DNA of 64,000 bases from Acinetobacter ihumii (GCF_900625095.1 NZ_LR130760.1:1086997-1150996); one strand, 5' to 3'; shown: positions 35,903-46,350, numbered from the stretch's first letter. Made by a program: numbers and translations. Notes: a model not told the origin generated them from the letters alone.

Positions 35903-38764
35903 ATGTCTGAAATACAAGAAACTGAATTGTTCGACCATGTCGATACAGTGCATATTAAAAGCTCAATCAGACATAGCAAAGCTTTATTAATTAATTTATT
36001 TTTACTCTGTATATTTGATTACCTACTTTACCGTGTATTTTACAGCCCTGTTTCTTCATTTGGCTTTAATTTATGGGTTATTATCAGTAGTGTGTTTTTT
36101 ATGAGTTGTCTTTATATTCACTCTCATTTTTTCCAAAATAAAGATTATAACTTTAAAGTCGCACATCGCTGGTTGCAATTTGTGTGTTTGAGTAGTGGCT
36201 CTATTATTGGTACAGGCATTTTACTCATTTTATATAATTTAACCCAACTCATTCCGCCTATTTCAGCAGCACACATTTTAACATTGAGTTCGCTCTTGTA
36301 CATTCTAACTGGAGTGATTTGTCTTACATATTTAACCTATTCTTTACGTTATTTCTTTCTATTATTTATCCCTAGCATTATTCCAATTTTTATTTCTCAG
36401 TTTAGTCACCATCAAAATGATTATGCCTTATTTTATATTGCTTATAATTTTATTGTCATTATTCTGATCATCAGTGCCATCAATTCACACCGTAATAAAT
36501 ATAATATGTCACTTCTGTTTTTTAAGAATAAAGAGCTTAAAAAAACTGCTGAAGAACAAGTAAAATGGACTGATGAGCTGTATCAACAACTTCAGTTGGA
36601 AATGGAAAAATCCAAGGAAATTGAATTACAACTACAATTACATAATCAGTTACTTGAACAAAAAGTAAAAGAACGAACCTATGATATTGAGAAGATGAAT
36701 GATCGTCTTGAAAATCATGCACAAAATTTACGACTTGCACACGAGATTGCAGGAATTCGTCCATGGAGTTGGGACATTGAACATAGAAAAATAGAAATCA
36801 CGACCCCTGAACAAGATAAAGTTATTAAAGACTGGAAACTGCATCAACGTTATCTGGAAGAGATTGTCCATCCTGATGATTTACTTCCTGTTAAAAGAGC
36901 GCTGTACCGTCATTTGCGCGGTTATACACCACGCTTTGATGTTGTGGTTCGCATTCAACAAAATGATCAATGGTGCTGGGTACAAGAAGTAGGTCAAGTG
37001 GTTGCAAGACAAGCTAAAACGAATATTCCTTTACGTATGGTTGGTATTCGTCGTGATATTAGTCAGGAGAAAAAAGATCAGGACCGCCTAAAACTTGCAG
37101 CAAGTGTGGTGCAACAAGCTGCGGAAGGAATTTTCGTACTGGATGAAAATTTATGTTATATCGATGCCAATCCATGTTATGAGCAATTAACCGGATTTAG
37201 CCAGAACGAAATTTTGGGGAAACACTTATTTGACATTACCAGTAATGATAAATTCCAACAAAAAAATATGCATTTAAATATCACCAAACAACTTTTACAA
37301 AAGGGTGAGTTTGATGGTGAGTTAAATGAGTTATTTTTATCAGGACGTGAAGTGTCGATATGGACCCATATTAATGCGGTTAAAAATGATAATGATCAAA
37401 TCATGAACTATATCGGTATTGTTTCGGATCAAACCGAACGTAAACGTCAGGAACAGCGTCTATCCTATCTTGAAAATTACGATAAGTTAACCGACCTACC
37501 GAATCGTTTTTATTATAACTATCAACTGCATCAGTATTTAGTCAGCCAGAAAGATCCAATTAAACAATTTGCGGTTATTCGTTTTAATATTGACCGTTTC
37601 CGTACTCTCAATGAATTTTTAACCAATCATGGTGGAGACGAATTATTAAAAAAAGTGGCTCAACGGTTACGTATTACCAATTCTGAAGCACTGTTACTGG
37701 CTCATCTTAATGGCGATAATTTTGCAATTATTTACGAAATTTCCCACATTCGCCCTTCGATAGAACAACATTGTGCGCGTATTTTTAATAGTTTTCTGGA
37801 ACCTTTTCATGTTCAGGATCAGGAATTTGTTATTACTGTATCGATGGGAGTGGCGTATTACCCCGAACATGGTCGCCAGATTGATAGCTTAAATAGTCAT
37901 GCAGAACAGGCTTTAAATGATGCCAAACGTCTGGGCGGCAATACCGTTTGCTACTACTCCCCAGAAAAAGCAGCGTTGTTGACGCAAGGGGTAAATATTG
38001 AACGCGAATTGCGTAATGCCATTAAAAATAATGAATTGATTGTGTATTACCAACCTAAAATTTGTGCACAAAATAATCGAATTTATGGTTTTGAAGCACT
38101 TGCACGTTGGAATCATCCAGTTAAAGGCATTATTTCTCCTGATTTATTTATTCCGATCGCTTTGGAAACTAGTCTGATTTCAGACATTGGTCGTTTTGTG
38201 ATCCTAGAAACAGCAAAACAAATTCGTGCATGGGAAGATCAAGGTTATCCAAATATTTGTGTATCTGTGAATGTGGTGGCTCAACAAATTCATCGCGGTC
38301 AATTACTCAATGATCTGGATGACGCGATGCAACTTTATCATATTGATGGAAAAAATTTAGAACTTGAAATTACCGAATCTTCACTCATGGAAAGCTCTGA
38401 AATTGTTCAGGAAATGCTTCAAGAGATTAAAGAGCGTAATATTTTAATTTCACTGGATGACTTTGGTACAGGTTATTCATCGCTGGCCTACCTTACAGAA
38501 TATCCAATTGATATTTTAAAAATTGATCGAGCTTTTATTTCTAATATTGGTAATCCTAAACAGGAAGCCATAGTCAGTGCCATGATTGCGATGGGTAAAG
38601 CGATGAACTTAGGATTGGTTGCCGAAGGGGTAGAAACCGAAGAACAAGCCAATTTTCTACGCCAACAAAAATGCGATATTTTACAAGGTTTTTTATTTTC
38701 CAAACCTTTATGTGCCGAGAAAAGCACCGCTTTTCTAAAAAAACACGCTTCACTCAATTCATAA
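35903..38764 (+). CDS. PAS-GGDEF-EAL protein, likely c-di-GMP phosphodiesterase
   Basis: This 953-residue protein has about six membrane segments in residues 27-195 and a coiled coil around 210-275. Two PAS-type domains follow (about 280-390 and 400-515), then GGDEF (about 525-690) and EAL (about 700-950). The GGDEF signature is replaced by NGDNF (603-607), so cyclase activity is unlikely. The EAL motif EALARW (731-736), the ELEITES segment and DDFGTGYSSL are intact, so it should cleave cyclic di-GMP. The weak start context has no clear ribosome binding site. Confidence 0.92.
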   Translation: MSEIQETELFDHVDTVHIKSSIRHSKALLINLFLLCIFDYLLYRVFYSPVSSFGFNLWVIISSVFFMSCLYIHSHFFQNKDYNFKVAHRWLQFVCLSSGSIIGTGILLILYNLTQLIPPISAAHILTLSSLLYILTGVICLTYLTYSLRYFFLLFIPSIIPIFISQFSHHQNDYALFYIAYNFIVIILIISAINSHRNKYNMSLLFFKNKELKKTAEEQVKWTDELYQQLQLEMEKSKEIELQLQLHNQLLEQKVKERTYDIEKMNDRLENHAQNLRLAHEIAGIRPWSWDIEHRKIEITTPEQDKVIKDWKLHQRYLEEIVHPDDLLPVKRALYRHLRGYTPRFDVVVRIQQNDQWCWVQEVGQVVARQAKTNIPLRMVGIRRDISQEKKDQDRLKLAASVVQQAAEGIFVLDENLCYIDANPCYEQLTGFSQNEILGKHLFDITSNDKFQQKNMHLNITKQLLQKGEFDGELNELFLSGREVSIWTHINAVKNDNDQIMNYIGIVSDQTERKRQEQRLSYLENYDKLTDLPNRFYYNYQLHQYLVSQKDPIKQFAVIRFNIDRFRTLNEFLTNHGGDELLKKVAQRLRITNSEALLLAHLNGDNFAIIYEISHIRPSIEQHCARIFNSFLEPFHVQDQEFVITVSMGVAYYPEHGRQIDSLNSHAEQALNDAKRLGGNTVCYYSPEKAALLTQGVNIERELRNAIKNNELIVYYQPKICAQNNRIYGFEALARWNHPVKGIISPDLFIPIALETSLISDIGRFVILETAKQIRAWEDQGYPNICVSVNVVAQQIHRGQLLNDLDDAMQLYHIDGKNLELEITESSLMESSEIVQEMLQEIKERNILISLDDFGTGYSSLAYLTEYPIDILKIDRAFISNIGNPKQEAIVSAMIAMGKAMNLGLVAEGVETEEQANFLRQQKCDILQGFLFSKPLCAEKSTAFLKKHASLNS

Positions 38765-38906
38765 GTAGAAATAAGCAAAAACCCATATGTTTAAAGGAAA
38801 TTGATCTTTTTTGTCTGGGCGTAAGGTCGAACTAGTGGTATATTCGAACGGATTTACCAATTACCCCAGTATTCATTAGTTAAATTCTGTAACAACCGAG
38901 ATTCAG

Positions 38907-41177
38907 ATGGACGATCAATCATTAAAACAAGCTGCTTTGTATTACCATGAACATCCTACCCCAGGAAAAATCAGCGTTACTCCAAGTAAACAGCTTGTCA
39001 ATCAGCATGACTTGGCACTTGCTTATTCTCCGGGAGTTGCAGCTCCGTGTTTAGAGATTGAACGCGATCCTTCCGCTGCTGCCAAATATACTGCACGTGG
39101 CAATCTGGTTGCCGTTGTCAGTAATGGTACTGCTGTTTTGGGTCTGGGCAATATCGGTCCATTGGCTTCAAAACCTGTCATGGAAGGTAAAGGCGTACTG
39201 TTTAAGAAATTTGCAGGCGTGGACGTTTTTGATATTGAAATTGCAGAAAATGATCCAGATAAAATTGTCGATATCGTTGCTGCGTTAGAACCTACTTTTG
39301 GCGGTATTAACCTCGAAGACATTAAAGCACCTGAATGTTTTTATATTGAGAAGAAACTGCGTGAGCGCATGAATATTCCTGTGTTCCATGATGATCAACA
39401 TGGAACCAGTATTATTGTCGGGTCAGCCTTATTAAATGCCTTACAATTAGTGAATAAAAAAATTGAAGACATTAAAATTGTGGCATCAGGTGCAGGTGCT
39501 GCTGCGTTATCTTGCCTCGACTTACTTTGCGCGCTTGGTGTAAATAAGCAAAATATCACAGTTGCTGACTCGCGTGGTTTGTTAACAACCTCACGTGATG
39601 GCTTGGATGATTCTAAAAAACGTTATGTTCAAGATATTCCACAGACCCAATTACATGAAGTGATTGCAGGTGCGGACATGTTCCTTGGTCTTTCTGCGGC
39701 GGGTATTCTCACCAAAGAAATGGTGAAAGGCATGGCAGAAAATCCAATTATTTTCGCATTGGCAAATCCAGATCCAGAAATTTTACCTGAACACGCACAT
39801 GAAGTTCGCCCTGATGTGATTATGGCGACTGGTCGTTCTGACTATCCAAATCAGGTGAACAATGCCCTATGTTTCCCATACATCTTCCGTGGTGCCTTAG
39901 ATGTAGGTGCAACCACGATTAATGAAGAAATGAAAATTGCCTGTGTTCATGCGATTGCACGTATGGCACATGTAGAAGCTGATGCTGCGACGTATGGCGA
40001 AAAATCGGCTTCATTTGGTCGTGATTACCTAATTCCACGTCCATTAGATCAACGCCTGATTTTGGAAATTGCGCCTGCTGTAGCGCAAGCAGCAATGGAT
40101 TCTGGTGTAGCGACTCGTCCAATCGAAGATTTTTCTGCATATCGTCAAAAATTATCTGAGTTTGTATATAACTCAGCATTTATGATGAAGCCAATTTTCT
40201 CACAAGCCAAAGCCAATCCTAAACGAATTGCCTATGCTGAAGGTGAAGACTTACGTGTACTTCGCGCTGTACAAATTGCAGTTGATGATGGTATCGCTTA
40301 CCCGATTCTGGTTGGTCGTACTGCGGTCATTGAAGCAAACATTAAAAAGCTAGGTTTGCGTTTAGAAAACGGCAAAAACATGCAGATTGTTGATCAGGAA
40401 AATAATCCTCAGTATGAAGATTTTTGGAAAGATTATCATCAAACCATGCAACGCAAAGGTGTGACGGTTGAATATGCTCAACGTGAAGCACGTCGTCGCT
40501 CGACTTTAATTGCAGCATTACTGGTTAAATTTGGTCAAGCAGATGGTATGCTGTGCGGTACATACAGCAGTTATGACATCCATTTAGATTTTGTCAGCAA
40601 TGTGATTGGACTTAAAGAAGGTGTAAATAACTTCTTTACTTTAAATGCATTAATGCTTGAAGATCGTAATCTGTTTATTGCAGATACCTACGTCAATACT
40701 AATCCAACCGCAGAACAGTTGGTTGATATGACCATTATGGCCGCTGAAGAAGTACGTCGCTTTGGTATTACCCCACGCATTGCTTTGCTTTCTCACTCAA
40801 GTTTTGGTAGTGACCAGAATGATCCGAGCGCAAAAAAAATGCGTGAAGTTTACCGCTTACTTTCTGAACGTGCCCCTGAACTTGAAGTTGAAGGTGAAAT
40901 GCATGGTGATGCTGCGCTTGATGAAAACATTCGTCATTTCGCGTTCCCACATTCACGTTTCAAAGGTTCTGCTAACCTATTGATTATGCCGAATCTTGAT
41001 TCTGCAAATATTTCATTTAACTTATTAAAAGCAACCTCTGGTAACAATGTGACCATTGGCCCTATTTTACTAGGTGCAGCAAAACCTGTTCATATTCTTA
41101 CTCCGACGGCAACAACGCGTCGGGTTTTAAATATGACAGCCCTGACTGTGGCTGAAATTCAACAAAGTGGTGGCTAA
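38907..41177 (+). CDS. maeB: NADP-dependent malic enzyme with phosphotransacetylase-like domain
   Basis: This 756-residue protein converts malate to pyruvate and CO2, making NADPH. The malic half (1 to about 425) has [16 protein letters not shown] near 30-45, the metal-binding FHDDQHGTS near 159, and the NADP-binding [13 protein letters not shown]. The C-terminal half (about 430-756) is a phosphotransacetylase-like regulatory domain, with LVGRTAVI and the [16 protein letters not shown] end. It is the usual fused form in proteobacteria. Confidence 0.96.
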   Translation: MDDQSLKQAALYYHEHPTPGKISVTPSKQLVNQHDLALAYSPGVAAPCLEIERDPSAAAKYTARGNLVAVVSNGTAVLGLGNIGPLASKPVMEGKGVLFKKFAGVDVFDIEIAENDPDKIVDIVAALEPTFGGINLEDIKAPECFYIEKKLRERMNIPVFHDDQHGTSIIVGSALLNALQLVNKKIEDIKIVASGAGAAALSCLDLLCALGVNKQNITVADSRGLLTTSRDGLDDSKKRYVQDIPQTQLHEVIAGADMFLGLSAAGILTKEMVKGMAENPIIFALANPDPEILPEHAHEVRPDVIMATGRSDYPNQVNNALCFPYIFRGALDVGATTINEEMKIACVHAIARMAHVEADAATYGEKSASFGRDYLIPRPLDQRLILEIAPAVAQAAMDSGVATRPIEDFSAYRQKLSEFVYNSAFMMKPIFSQAKANPKRIAYAEGEDLRVLRAVQIAVDDGIAYPILVGRTAVIEANIKKLGLRLENGKNMQIVDQENNPQYEDFWKDYHQTMQRKGVTVEYAQREARRRSTLIAALLVKFGQADGMLCGTYSSYDIHLDFVSNVIGLKEGVNNFFTLNALMLEDRNLFIADTYVNTNPTAEQLVDMTIMAAEEVRRFGITPRIALLSHSSFGSDQNDPSAKKMREVYRLLSERAPELEVEGEMHGDAALDENIRHFAFPHSRFKGSANLLIMPNLDSANISFNLLKATSGNNVTIGPILLGAAKPVHILTPTATTRRVLNMTALTVAEIQQSGG

Positions 41178-41222
41178 TCTCTAAACATAAGTTTAAAGAA
41201 AAGCTTAACTTTGTGACTTGAG

Positions 41223-41269
41223 AAAACCTCTGTTCTGTAGCATGATGCTGATAAGAACAGAGGTTTTTT
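41223..41269 (+). terminator. Terminator abutting the cca start codon
   Basis: AAAACCTCTGTTCT (41223-41236) and AGAACAGAGGTTTT (41254-41267) form a perfect 14-bp stem with a 17-base loop and a T run ending at 41269. The cca ATG begins at 41271. The only cca Shine-Dalgarno candidate, AGAGG at 41259-41263, is inside the 3' arm. Confidence 0.85.
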
Positions 41270-41270
41270 C

Positions 41271-42506
41271 ATGCATGTTTATTTAGTAGGCGGTGCCGTA
41301 CGCGATCATTTACTTGGGCATCCCTATCACGAAAAAGATTATGTTGTGGTCGGAGCTACACCACAGCAATTGCTTGATCAGGGTTATCAGCCCGTTGGTA
41401 AAGATTTCCCCGTATTTTTACATCCGCAAACCAAAGACGAATATGCACTGGCACGTACCGAACGCAAATCTGGTGTCGGTTATCATGGTTTTCAATTTTT
41501 TACTGACCCAAGTGTTACCCTTGAAGATGATCTGATTCGTCGTGATCTCACCATCAATGCTATTGCAATGGATGAAGGTTCTGGTCAGATTTATGATCCT
41601 TATGGTGGTCGTCAAGATCTGGAAATGAAAATCTTACGCCATGTTTCCGATGCTTTTTTAGAAGATCCACTTCGAGTACTTCGGGTTGCACGTTTCGCAG
41701 CACGTTATTTTCAATATGGTTTTAGCATTGCACCAGAAACACTAAGTTTAATGCAAAAATTAAGTGAATCAGGCGAGCTCGATGCACTCACACCTGAACG
41801 TGTCTGGAAAGAAACGTACAGAGCACTGATGGAAACAAATGCTCAGGTCTATTTTGAAGTTTTACGTGCGTGTGGTGCTTTGCAGGTGCTATTCCCAGAA
41901 ATAGATGCACTATTTGGTGTACCGCAACGTCCAGAATATCATCCCGAAATTGACTGCGGCATTCATACCCTCATGGCCTTGCAGCAAGCCTGTAATGCTA
42001 ATTATTCGCTTGATGTACGCTATGCAGTTTTGGTTCACGACTTGGGTAAAGCTCTGACACCTAAAGATGAACTTCCACGGCATATTATGCATGAAGAACG
42101 AGGGGTTAAACCTGTACAGATTTTATCGGATCGTTTAAAAGTCCCCACCCAACTCAAACAATTAGCAGTTTCAGTCTGTAAAGAACATTTAAAATGTCAT
42201 CAAGCCATGACGCTGAAACCAGGCACTTTATGGCGTTTATTACAACGTTTGGATGTTTTAAGACGACCTGAACGGGTCGAAGCTTTTATACAAGCCTGTG
42301 AATGTGATGCACGTGGACGCTTGGGACTAGAACATCGAGAATATCCTCAAGCAGAATATATGCGTCAGGCCATGAACATTGTCCGCTCAATTAAGGCATC
42401 AGATTTGCCTGATCATATTCAGGGACCTGAAATTGGTGAAATGCTGATTCAATATCGTATTGATGCTTTGGCTCATCTTAAACAGCAATATGAAAACCAT
42501 GTTTAA
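41271..42506 (+). CDS. cca: Multifunctional CCA-adding tRNA nucleotidyltransferase
   Basis: The 411-residue enzyme adds or repairs the CCA end of tRNAs. The N-terminal catalytic site shows YLVGGAVRDHLLG (4-16), then DLTINAIAMD near 92-101, and RVLRVARFAARY near 140-151. The HD domain, for phosphatase and phosphodiesterase activity, is seen in VLVHDLGKALTP near 258. The start agrees with the usual first residues of the family. The start codon directly follows a terminator hairpin that would hide its ribosome binding site. Confidence 0.96.
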   Translation: MHVYLVGGAVRDHLLGHPYHEKDYVVVGATPQQLLDQGYQPVGKDFPVFLHPQTKDEYALARTERKSGVGYHGFQFFTDPSVTLEDDLIRRDLTINAIAMDEGSGQIYDPYGGRQDLEMKILRHVSDAFLEDPLRVLRVARFAARYFQYGFSIAPETLSLMQKLSESGELDALTPERVWKETYRALMETNAQVYFEVLRACGALQVLFPEIDALFGVPQRPEYHPEIDCGIHTLMALQQACNANYSLDVRYAVLVHDLGKALTPKDELPRHIMHEERGVKPVQILSDRLKVPTQLKQLAVSVCKEHLKCHQAMTLKPGTLWRLLQRLDVLRRPERVEAFIQACECDARGRLGLEHREYPQAEYMRQAMNIVRSIKASDLPDHIQGPEIGEMLIQYRIDALAHLKQQYENHV

Positions 42507-42545
42507 CGAGTAATATTTAAGTAGACATATTTCAACTTCATAAAA

Positions 42546-42574
42546 AAAACCTGAGAAAAATCTCAGGTTTTTTC
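42546..42574. terminator. Bidirectional terminator between cca and grxD
   Basis: AAAACCTGAGA and TCTCAGGTTTT form an 11-bp stem with an AAAA loop, flanked by A and T runs. The genes converge here. Confidence 0.9.
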
Positions 42575-42585
42575 AATCACTCAAA

Positions 42586-42927
42586 TCAAGCTTCTGGCGC
42601 TGGGCTATGTTGCTCAATTAAAGGTTTTAATTCACCATTTTGGAACATTTCCAACATGATGTCGCTACCACCAACCAGTTCACCATTGACCCAAAGTTGT
42701 GGGAAAGTTGGCCAGTTGGCAATTTGAGGAAGCGTTGCACGAATGTCTGGATTTTCCAAAATATTCACATAGGCAAATGGACGACCGATTTGACTGAGTG
42801 CTTCAACTGCACGCGCAGAGAAACCACATTGTGGAAACTGTGGAGTGCCTTTCATATAAAGTAAAACCGAGTGCTTGGCAATTTGATCGCGAATCAGTGC
42901 TTCGGTATCACGTGCTTGTTCAGTCAT
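42586..42927 (-). CDS. grxD: Monothiol glutaredoxin, Grx4 type
   Basis: The start is placed at the ATG at 42927, which has a GAGGA site seven bases upstream and gives a 113-residue protein beginning MTEQARDTEA. A longer frame is open upstream but lacks support. The active site is QFPQCGFSARAVEAL with the monothiol CGFS. YVNILENPDIR and TFPQLWVNGELVGG are also typical. These proteins carry or deliver iron-sulfur clusters. Confidence 0.96.
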   Translation of the reverse strand: MTEQARDTEALIRDQIAKHSVLLYMKGTPQFPQCGFSARAVEALSQIGRPFAYVNILENPDIRATLPQIANWPTFPQLWVNGELVGGSDIMLEMFQNGELKPLIEQHSPAPEA

Positions 42928-43088
42928 AGATAAATCCTCAACTATTCTGCATGCATTATACCTAAAACCAGTCTCTTTGTTATGATCCAATACGATAATT
43001 CTATTTTAATTTCGTTTAGCCCTTTCATTCTGTAATGGTTTTTGCTTATATAAACCCTTTCCATTTATTCAACAGATAAGAGTTCGTT

Positions 43089-44300
43089 ATGAATCACATT
43101 ACTCTCGCCCCTGTACAAGCTGATCAACCTTCACATTTGATGGCAACCTATGGCCGCCAAGCGATCAGTTTTGTGCGAGGACGAGGTTCTTATCTTTACA
43201 CAGCAGATGGCACAGAGTACCTGGACGCACTGACAGGTATTGCAGTCTGTGGTTTAGGTCATGCGCATCCTGTCATTGCAGAAGCGATTGCGGAGCAAGC
43301 CGCCACTCTTGTTCACACCAGCAATTTATTTGAAATTCCTTGGCAAACGGCTGCTGCACAAAAACTGGCTGAAGTTTCAGGTATGCAGGAAGTGTTCTTT
43401 TCTAATAGCGGTGCTGAAGCCAACGAAGGTGCAATTAAAATTGCACGTAAATATGCCAGCCAGCAAGGTATTCAAAACCCCAAAATTGTGGTTGCTGAAA
43501 AATCCTTTCATGGTCGAACGTTAGCGACGTTATCTGCAACAGGTAACACGAAAGTTCAGGAAGGTTTTTTCCCTTTAGTGGAAGGTTTTATTCGTGTGCC
43601 TTTTGGTGACTTGGAAGCATTGCAGGAAGTTGCATTGCAACATCCTGATATCGTCGCGATTTTAATTGAACCGATTCAGGGTGAAGGCGGTATTAATACT
43701 GCACCGCAAGGTTTTAGTTATTTAGAAGATGTTCGTGCCTTATGTATTCAACATAATTGGCTGATGATGCTGGATGAAATTCAAACAGGTAATGGTCGTA
43801 CAGGCAAATATTTTGCTTATCAACATACCAATATTATTCCAGATGTATTAACAACCGCCAAAGGCTTGGGAAATGGCTTCCCTGTTGGTGCTGTAATGAC
43901 TCAAGCAAAAGCAGTTGGGATACTTGGCCCGGGAAGTCATGGTTCAACTTATGGCGGAACTGTGCTAGGTTCCCGTGTGGTCTACACGGTTATTGATACC
44001 ATTCAAAAAGAGAATGCCGTAGAAAATGCTGCAAAAGTCGGACAATATATTGTTGAACAATTGCGTGAAAAACTTTCTGGTTTAAATGTTGAAGTTCGCG
44101 GTTTTGGTATGATGATTGGTGTTGAATTACCAAAAGCCTGCCCTGAAATGGTTGCCATTGCGCGCGATGAATATAAATTAATTATCAATGTGACCGCAGG
44201 TTCTGTGGTGCGTTTATTGCCACCACTGAATATGACGCAACAACAAGCAGATGATTTATTATCTCGTTTAGTGCCAGCTATTCAGCAATTTTTAGCTTAA
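43089..44300 (+). CDS. argD: Acetylornithine/succinyldiaminopimelate aminotransferase
   Basis: This 403-residue PLP enzyme of class III acts in arginine (and possibly lysine) synthesis. It shows FVRGRGSYLYTADGTEYLD near 28-46, VFFSNSGAEANEGAIK near 100-115, and LMMLDEIQTGNGRTG near 218-232. The PLP lysine is in TTAKGLGNGFPVGA near 249-262. The short N-terminus and GSTYGG motif fit ArgD better than GabT. It is followed by a terminator. Confidence 0.92.
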   Translation: MNHITLAPVQADQPSHLMATYGRQAISFVRGRGSYLYTADGTEYLDALTGIAVCGLGHAHPVIAEAIAEQAATLVHTSNLFEIPWQTAAAQKLAEVSGMQEVFFSNSGAEANEGAIKIARKYASQQGIQNPKIVVAEKSFHGRTLATLSATGNTKVQEGFFPLVEGFIRVPFGDLEALQEVALQHPDIVAILIEPIQGEGGINTAPQGFSYLEDVRALCIQHNWLMMLDEIQTGNGRTGKYFAYQHTNIIPDVLTTAKGLGNGFPVGAVMTQAKAVGILGPGSHGSTYGGTVLGSRVVYTVIDTIQKENAVENAAKVGQYIVEQLREKLSGLNVEVRGFGMMIGVELPKACPEMVAIARDEYKLIINVTAGSVVRLLPPLNMTQQQADDLLSRLVPAIQQFLA

Positions 44301-44340
44301 TATTCCAAGTCAAAATGTTGAGTTCAACATTTTGATAAGA

Positions 44341-44383
44341 AAGCCGCAACGTTGTAGCTTAAAATCAATGTTGCGGCTTTTTT
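44341..44383 (+). terminator. Rho-independent terminator after argD
   Basis: AAGCCGCAAC (44341-44350) and GTTGCGGCTT (44370-44379) form a 10-bp stem that extends partly inward, followed by T residues. Confidence 0.85.
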
Positions 44384-44466
44384 CAATCTTAAAAGCAAAA
44401 AACGAGCTATTGGCATAACTCGATTTTTTTCACTATTGCATTTTAACTAAGACAGATTAAAAGTAA

Positions 44467-45396
44467 TTAGGATACTTCCTGAAATGTTCTCCCACCGGGT
44501 AACTGACTAAAATATTGCTTTAACGCATCCAGACAACGATGGATCTTCATCGGGTGCTGTTCACGTTTAGATGTCATGGCATAGAGTGTGAAATGCGGTA
44601 AATTCCATTCAGGCAACACTTCAACCAAAGAACCATTAATCAGTTCTTTTTGTACATCCAGATAAAGGATTCGGGTCAGCCCATGGCCTTGTTGACATAA
44701 AGATTTCGCTACAAAAACATTGTTCGTTTGTAGACGAGTTTTCATGTCAATATTTACGGATTCGCCCGTTGACGCATGCTGAAATGAAAAGTGCTGATAA
44801 TTATTCATCAGATTTACTGGAATCAGATCGTGATTCTTCAAATCTTCAGGACGCGAGATGGGAGCAGACTGATTTAAATAGCTCGGTGAAGCAACCAAAA
44901 CCTGATCAACTCTTGCCATCGGAATGATAGTTAAATTTTGATCTTCGATTTTTGCACTCATACGAACGGCAATATCAATACGACCTTCAATCAGGTCAAT
45001 ATAGCGATGGTCTGCTTCAAAATTAATAGATAATCCACGATGTGCGGACATCCAGTGAGATAAGGCTGGAACAATGTGTAATGCACCTAGTTCTGGTGTC
45101 GTTGCGATACGCAAATCACCCACCAAGTCATCACGCAATTCGTTAATTCGAATTTTACCACGTTCCGCTGCGGCAAGCATTTCTTGACAACTGTGGAAAA
45201 AAGCCTGTCCAGCTTCAGTTAAGCTAAGTTTACGGGTAGAACGATGTAGAAGTGTAACCTCCATGTCCTGCTCTAACGACCGAATCTGTTGACTCACTGC
45301 GCTTGTAGTGATACCCAAATCACGGGCTGCACCACTAAACGAGCTTTTTTCTACAACACAAGCAAACACTCCCATTGCTCGAAGTTGATCTAACAT
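44467..45396 (-). CDS. LysR-family transcriptional regulator
   Basis: The start is at 45396, with GAGGG seven bases upstream. The open frame extends further but without a site. The 309-residue protein has an N-terminal winged helix (MLDQLRAMGVFACVVEKSSF, then AARDLGITTSAVSQQIRSLE) and a substrate-binding domain. The GRIDIAVRM motif and the pattern around LVASPSYL resemble the CrgA/DsdC-like group. A nested dyad 19 bases before its start looks like its own operator. No divergent target gene is present. Confidence 0.9.
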   Translation of the reverse strand: MLDQLRAMGVFACVVEKSSFSGAARDLGITTSAVSQQIRSLEQDMEVTLLHRSTRKLSLTEAGQAFFHSCQEMLAAAERGKIRINELRDDLVGDLRIATTPELGALHIVPALSHWMSAHRGLSINFEADHRYIDLIEGRIDIAVRMSAKIEDQNLTIIPMARVDQVLVASPSYLNQSAPISRPEDLKNHDLIPVNLMNNYQHFSFQHASTGESVNIDMKTRLQTNNVFVAKSLCQQGHGLTRILYLDVQKELINGSLVEVLPEWNLPHFTLYAMTSKREQHPMKIHRCLDALKQYFSQLPGGRTFQEVS

Positions 45397-45414
45397 AAAT
45401 TTCCCTCTAAACTT

Positions 45415-45453
45415 ATGAGATGCAGTTATCATTATTTGATAAAATCATCTCAT
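45415..45453. promoter_or_regulatory. Nested 39-bp dyad, probable LysR operator
   Basis: ATGAGATG (45415-45422) and CATCTCAT (45446-45453) form a perfect outer inverted repeat. TTATCA (45426-45431) and TGATAA (45437-45442) form a perfect inner one. Both are centred at 45434. It lies just before the LysR-family gene, suggesting autoregulation. Confidence 0.6.
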
Positions 45454-45504
45454 TGTATTATACGGAGAAATTTACGATTTGCATTAGCTAATTTGAATAT
45501 AGAA

Positions 45505-46350
45505 TTAGTTAATTGGGATAATATTTGCAGGGTTAATTGGCTTTCCATCTAAGCGAATCTGGAATTCCAACATCACACTATTTGCGCCAGATGAGCCCAT
45601 TTCTGCAATTTTTTGCCCTGCTGTGATGTTGTCACCACTTTTAACCAGCATTTTACTGTTATGTGCGTATGCAGTGATGTAACCATCAATATGCTTAATT
45701 AAAACCAGATTACCATATTCTTTCAGTCCATCTGCGGCATAAACCACTTGCCCATTTGCTGCTGCATAGACAGGATCACCCACATTTCCACCGTAACGCA
45801 AACCTTTGATGTTATTTGCCAGATTAAATTGTTGAATCACCGGTCCAGTTGATGGTTTTACCCAACGTAATGTCGTTGAGGTAGGTGTGGTTGTAATAGG
45901 CGGTGCAGTTGTGACTGGAGCAGCGGTTTGTGGCGCTGGACGTGTCGTGGTGGTTGGGGCAGTTGTTGTTGGCAACGCAATAGTTTGACGCTGAATTGGA
46001 GCACTTTGGGTAATGGCTTGAGTCGTGGTTGTACGCTTGGTTGCAGTGCCTTTCAGTCGTAATGATTGATTTACATAAATCCGATACGGCGGCGCGATAT
46101 CATTAAGTTCAGCAACATTGATATAGTTTAAACCATAACGTGCTGCAATCCCGCTTAGCGTATCGCCTGAACGGACGGTATAATAATCTGGTGAATTTAT
46201 GGTACGAGTAGAATGACCATTAATTTGAGGTTTGGAAGCACACCCTGTTATCGCCATGGCTGAGACAACAGCTACCGACATTATTATTGTTTTTAAAAAT
46301 TTACGGTCTGAAATAGTCAGCATCTGGTCATTTAGTCGAAGCAATCGCAT
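45505..46350 (-). CDS. nlpD: NlpD-like LysM/LytM lipoprotein
   Basis: The start is set at the ATG at 46350 (GGGAG upstream), which gives a signal peptide with lipobox AITGC (Cys37). A LysM domain follows (about 50-100, YTVRSGDTLSGIAARYG), then a Thr/Pro-rich linker and a LytM domain at the C-terminus. The LytM metal ligands are lost (RYGGNVGD instead of HxxxD, and LEFQI instead of HxH). It should therefore activate an amidase rather than cut peptidoglycan itself. It follows surE, as in E. coli. Confidence 0.9.
   Translation of the reverse strand: MRLLRLNDQMLTISDRKFLKTIIMSVAVVSAMAITGCASKPQINGHSTRTINSPDYYTVRSGDTLSGIAARYGLNYINVAELNDIAPPYRIYVNQSLRLKGTATKRTTTTQAITQSAPIQRQTIALPTTTAPTTTTRPAPQTAAPVTTAPPITTTPTSTTLRWVKPSTGPVIQQFNLANNIKGLRYGGNVGDPVYAAANGQVVYAADGLKEYGNLVLIKHIDGYITAYAHNSKMLVKSGDNITAGQKIAEMGSSGANSVMLEFQIRLDGKPINPANIIPIN

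Noticed and set aside
41212..41246. Promoter for cca within the terminator region
   Set aside because: Possible -35 and -10 pairs had poor spacing or poor match, so no promoter is called.
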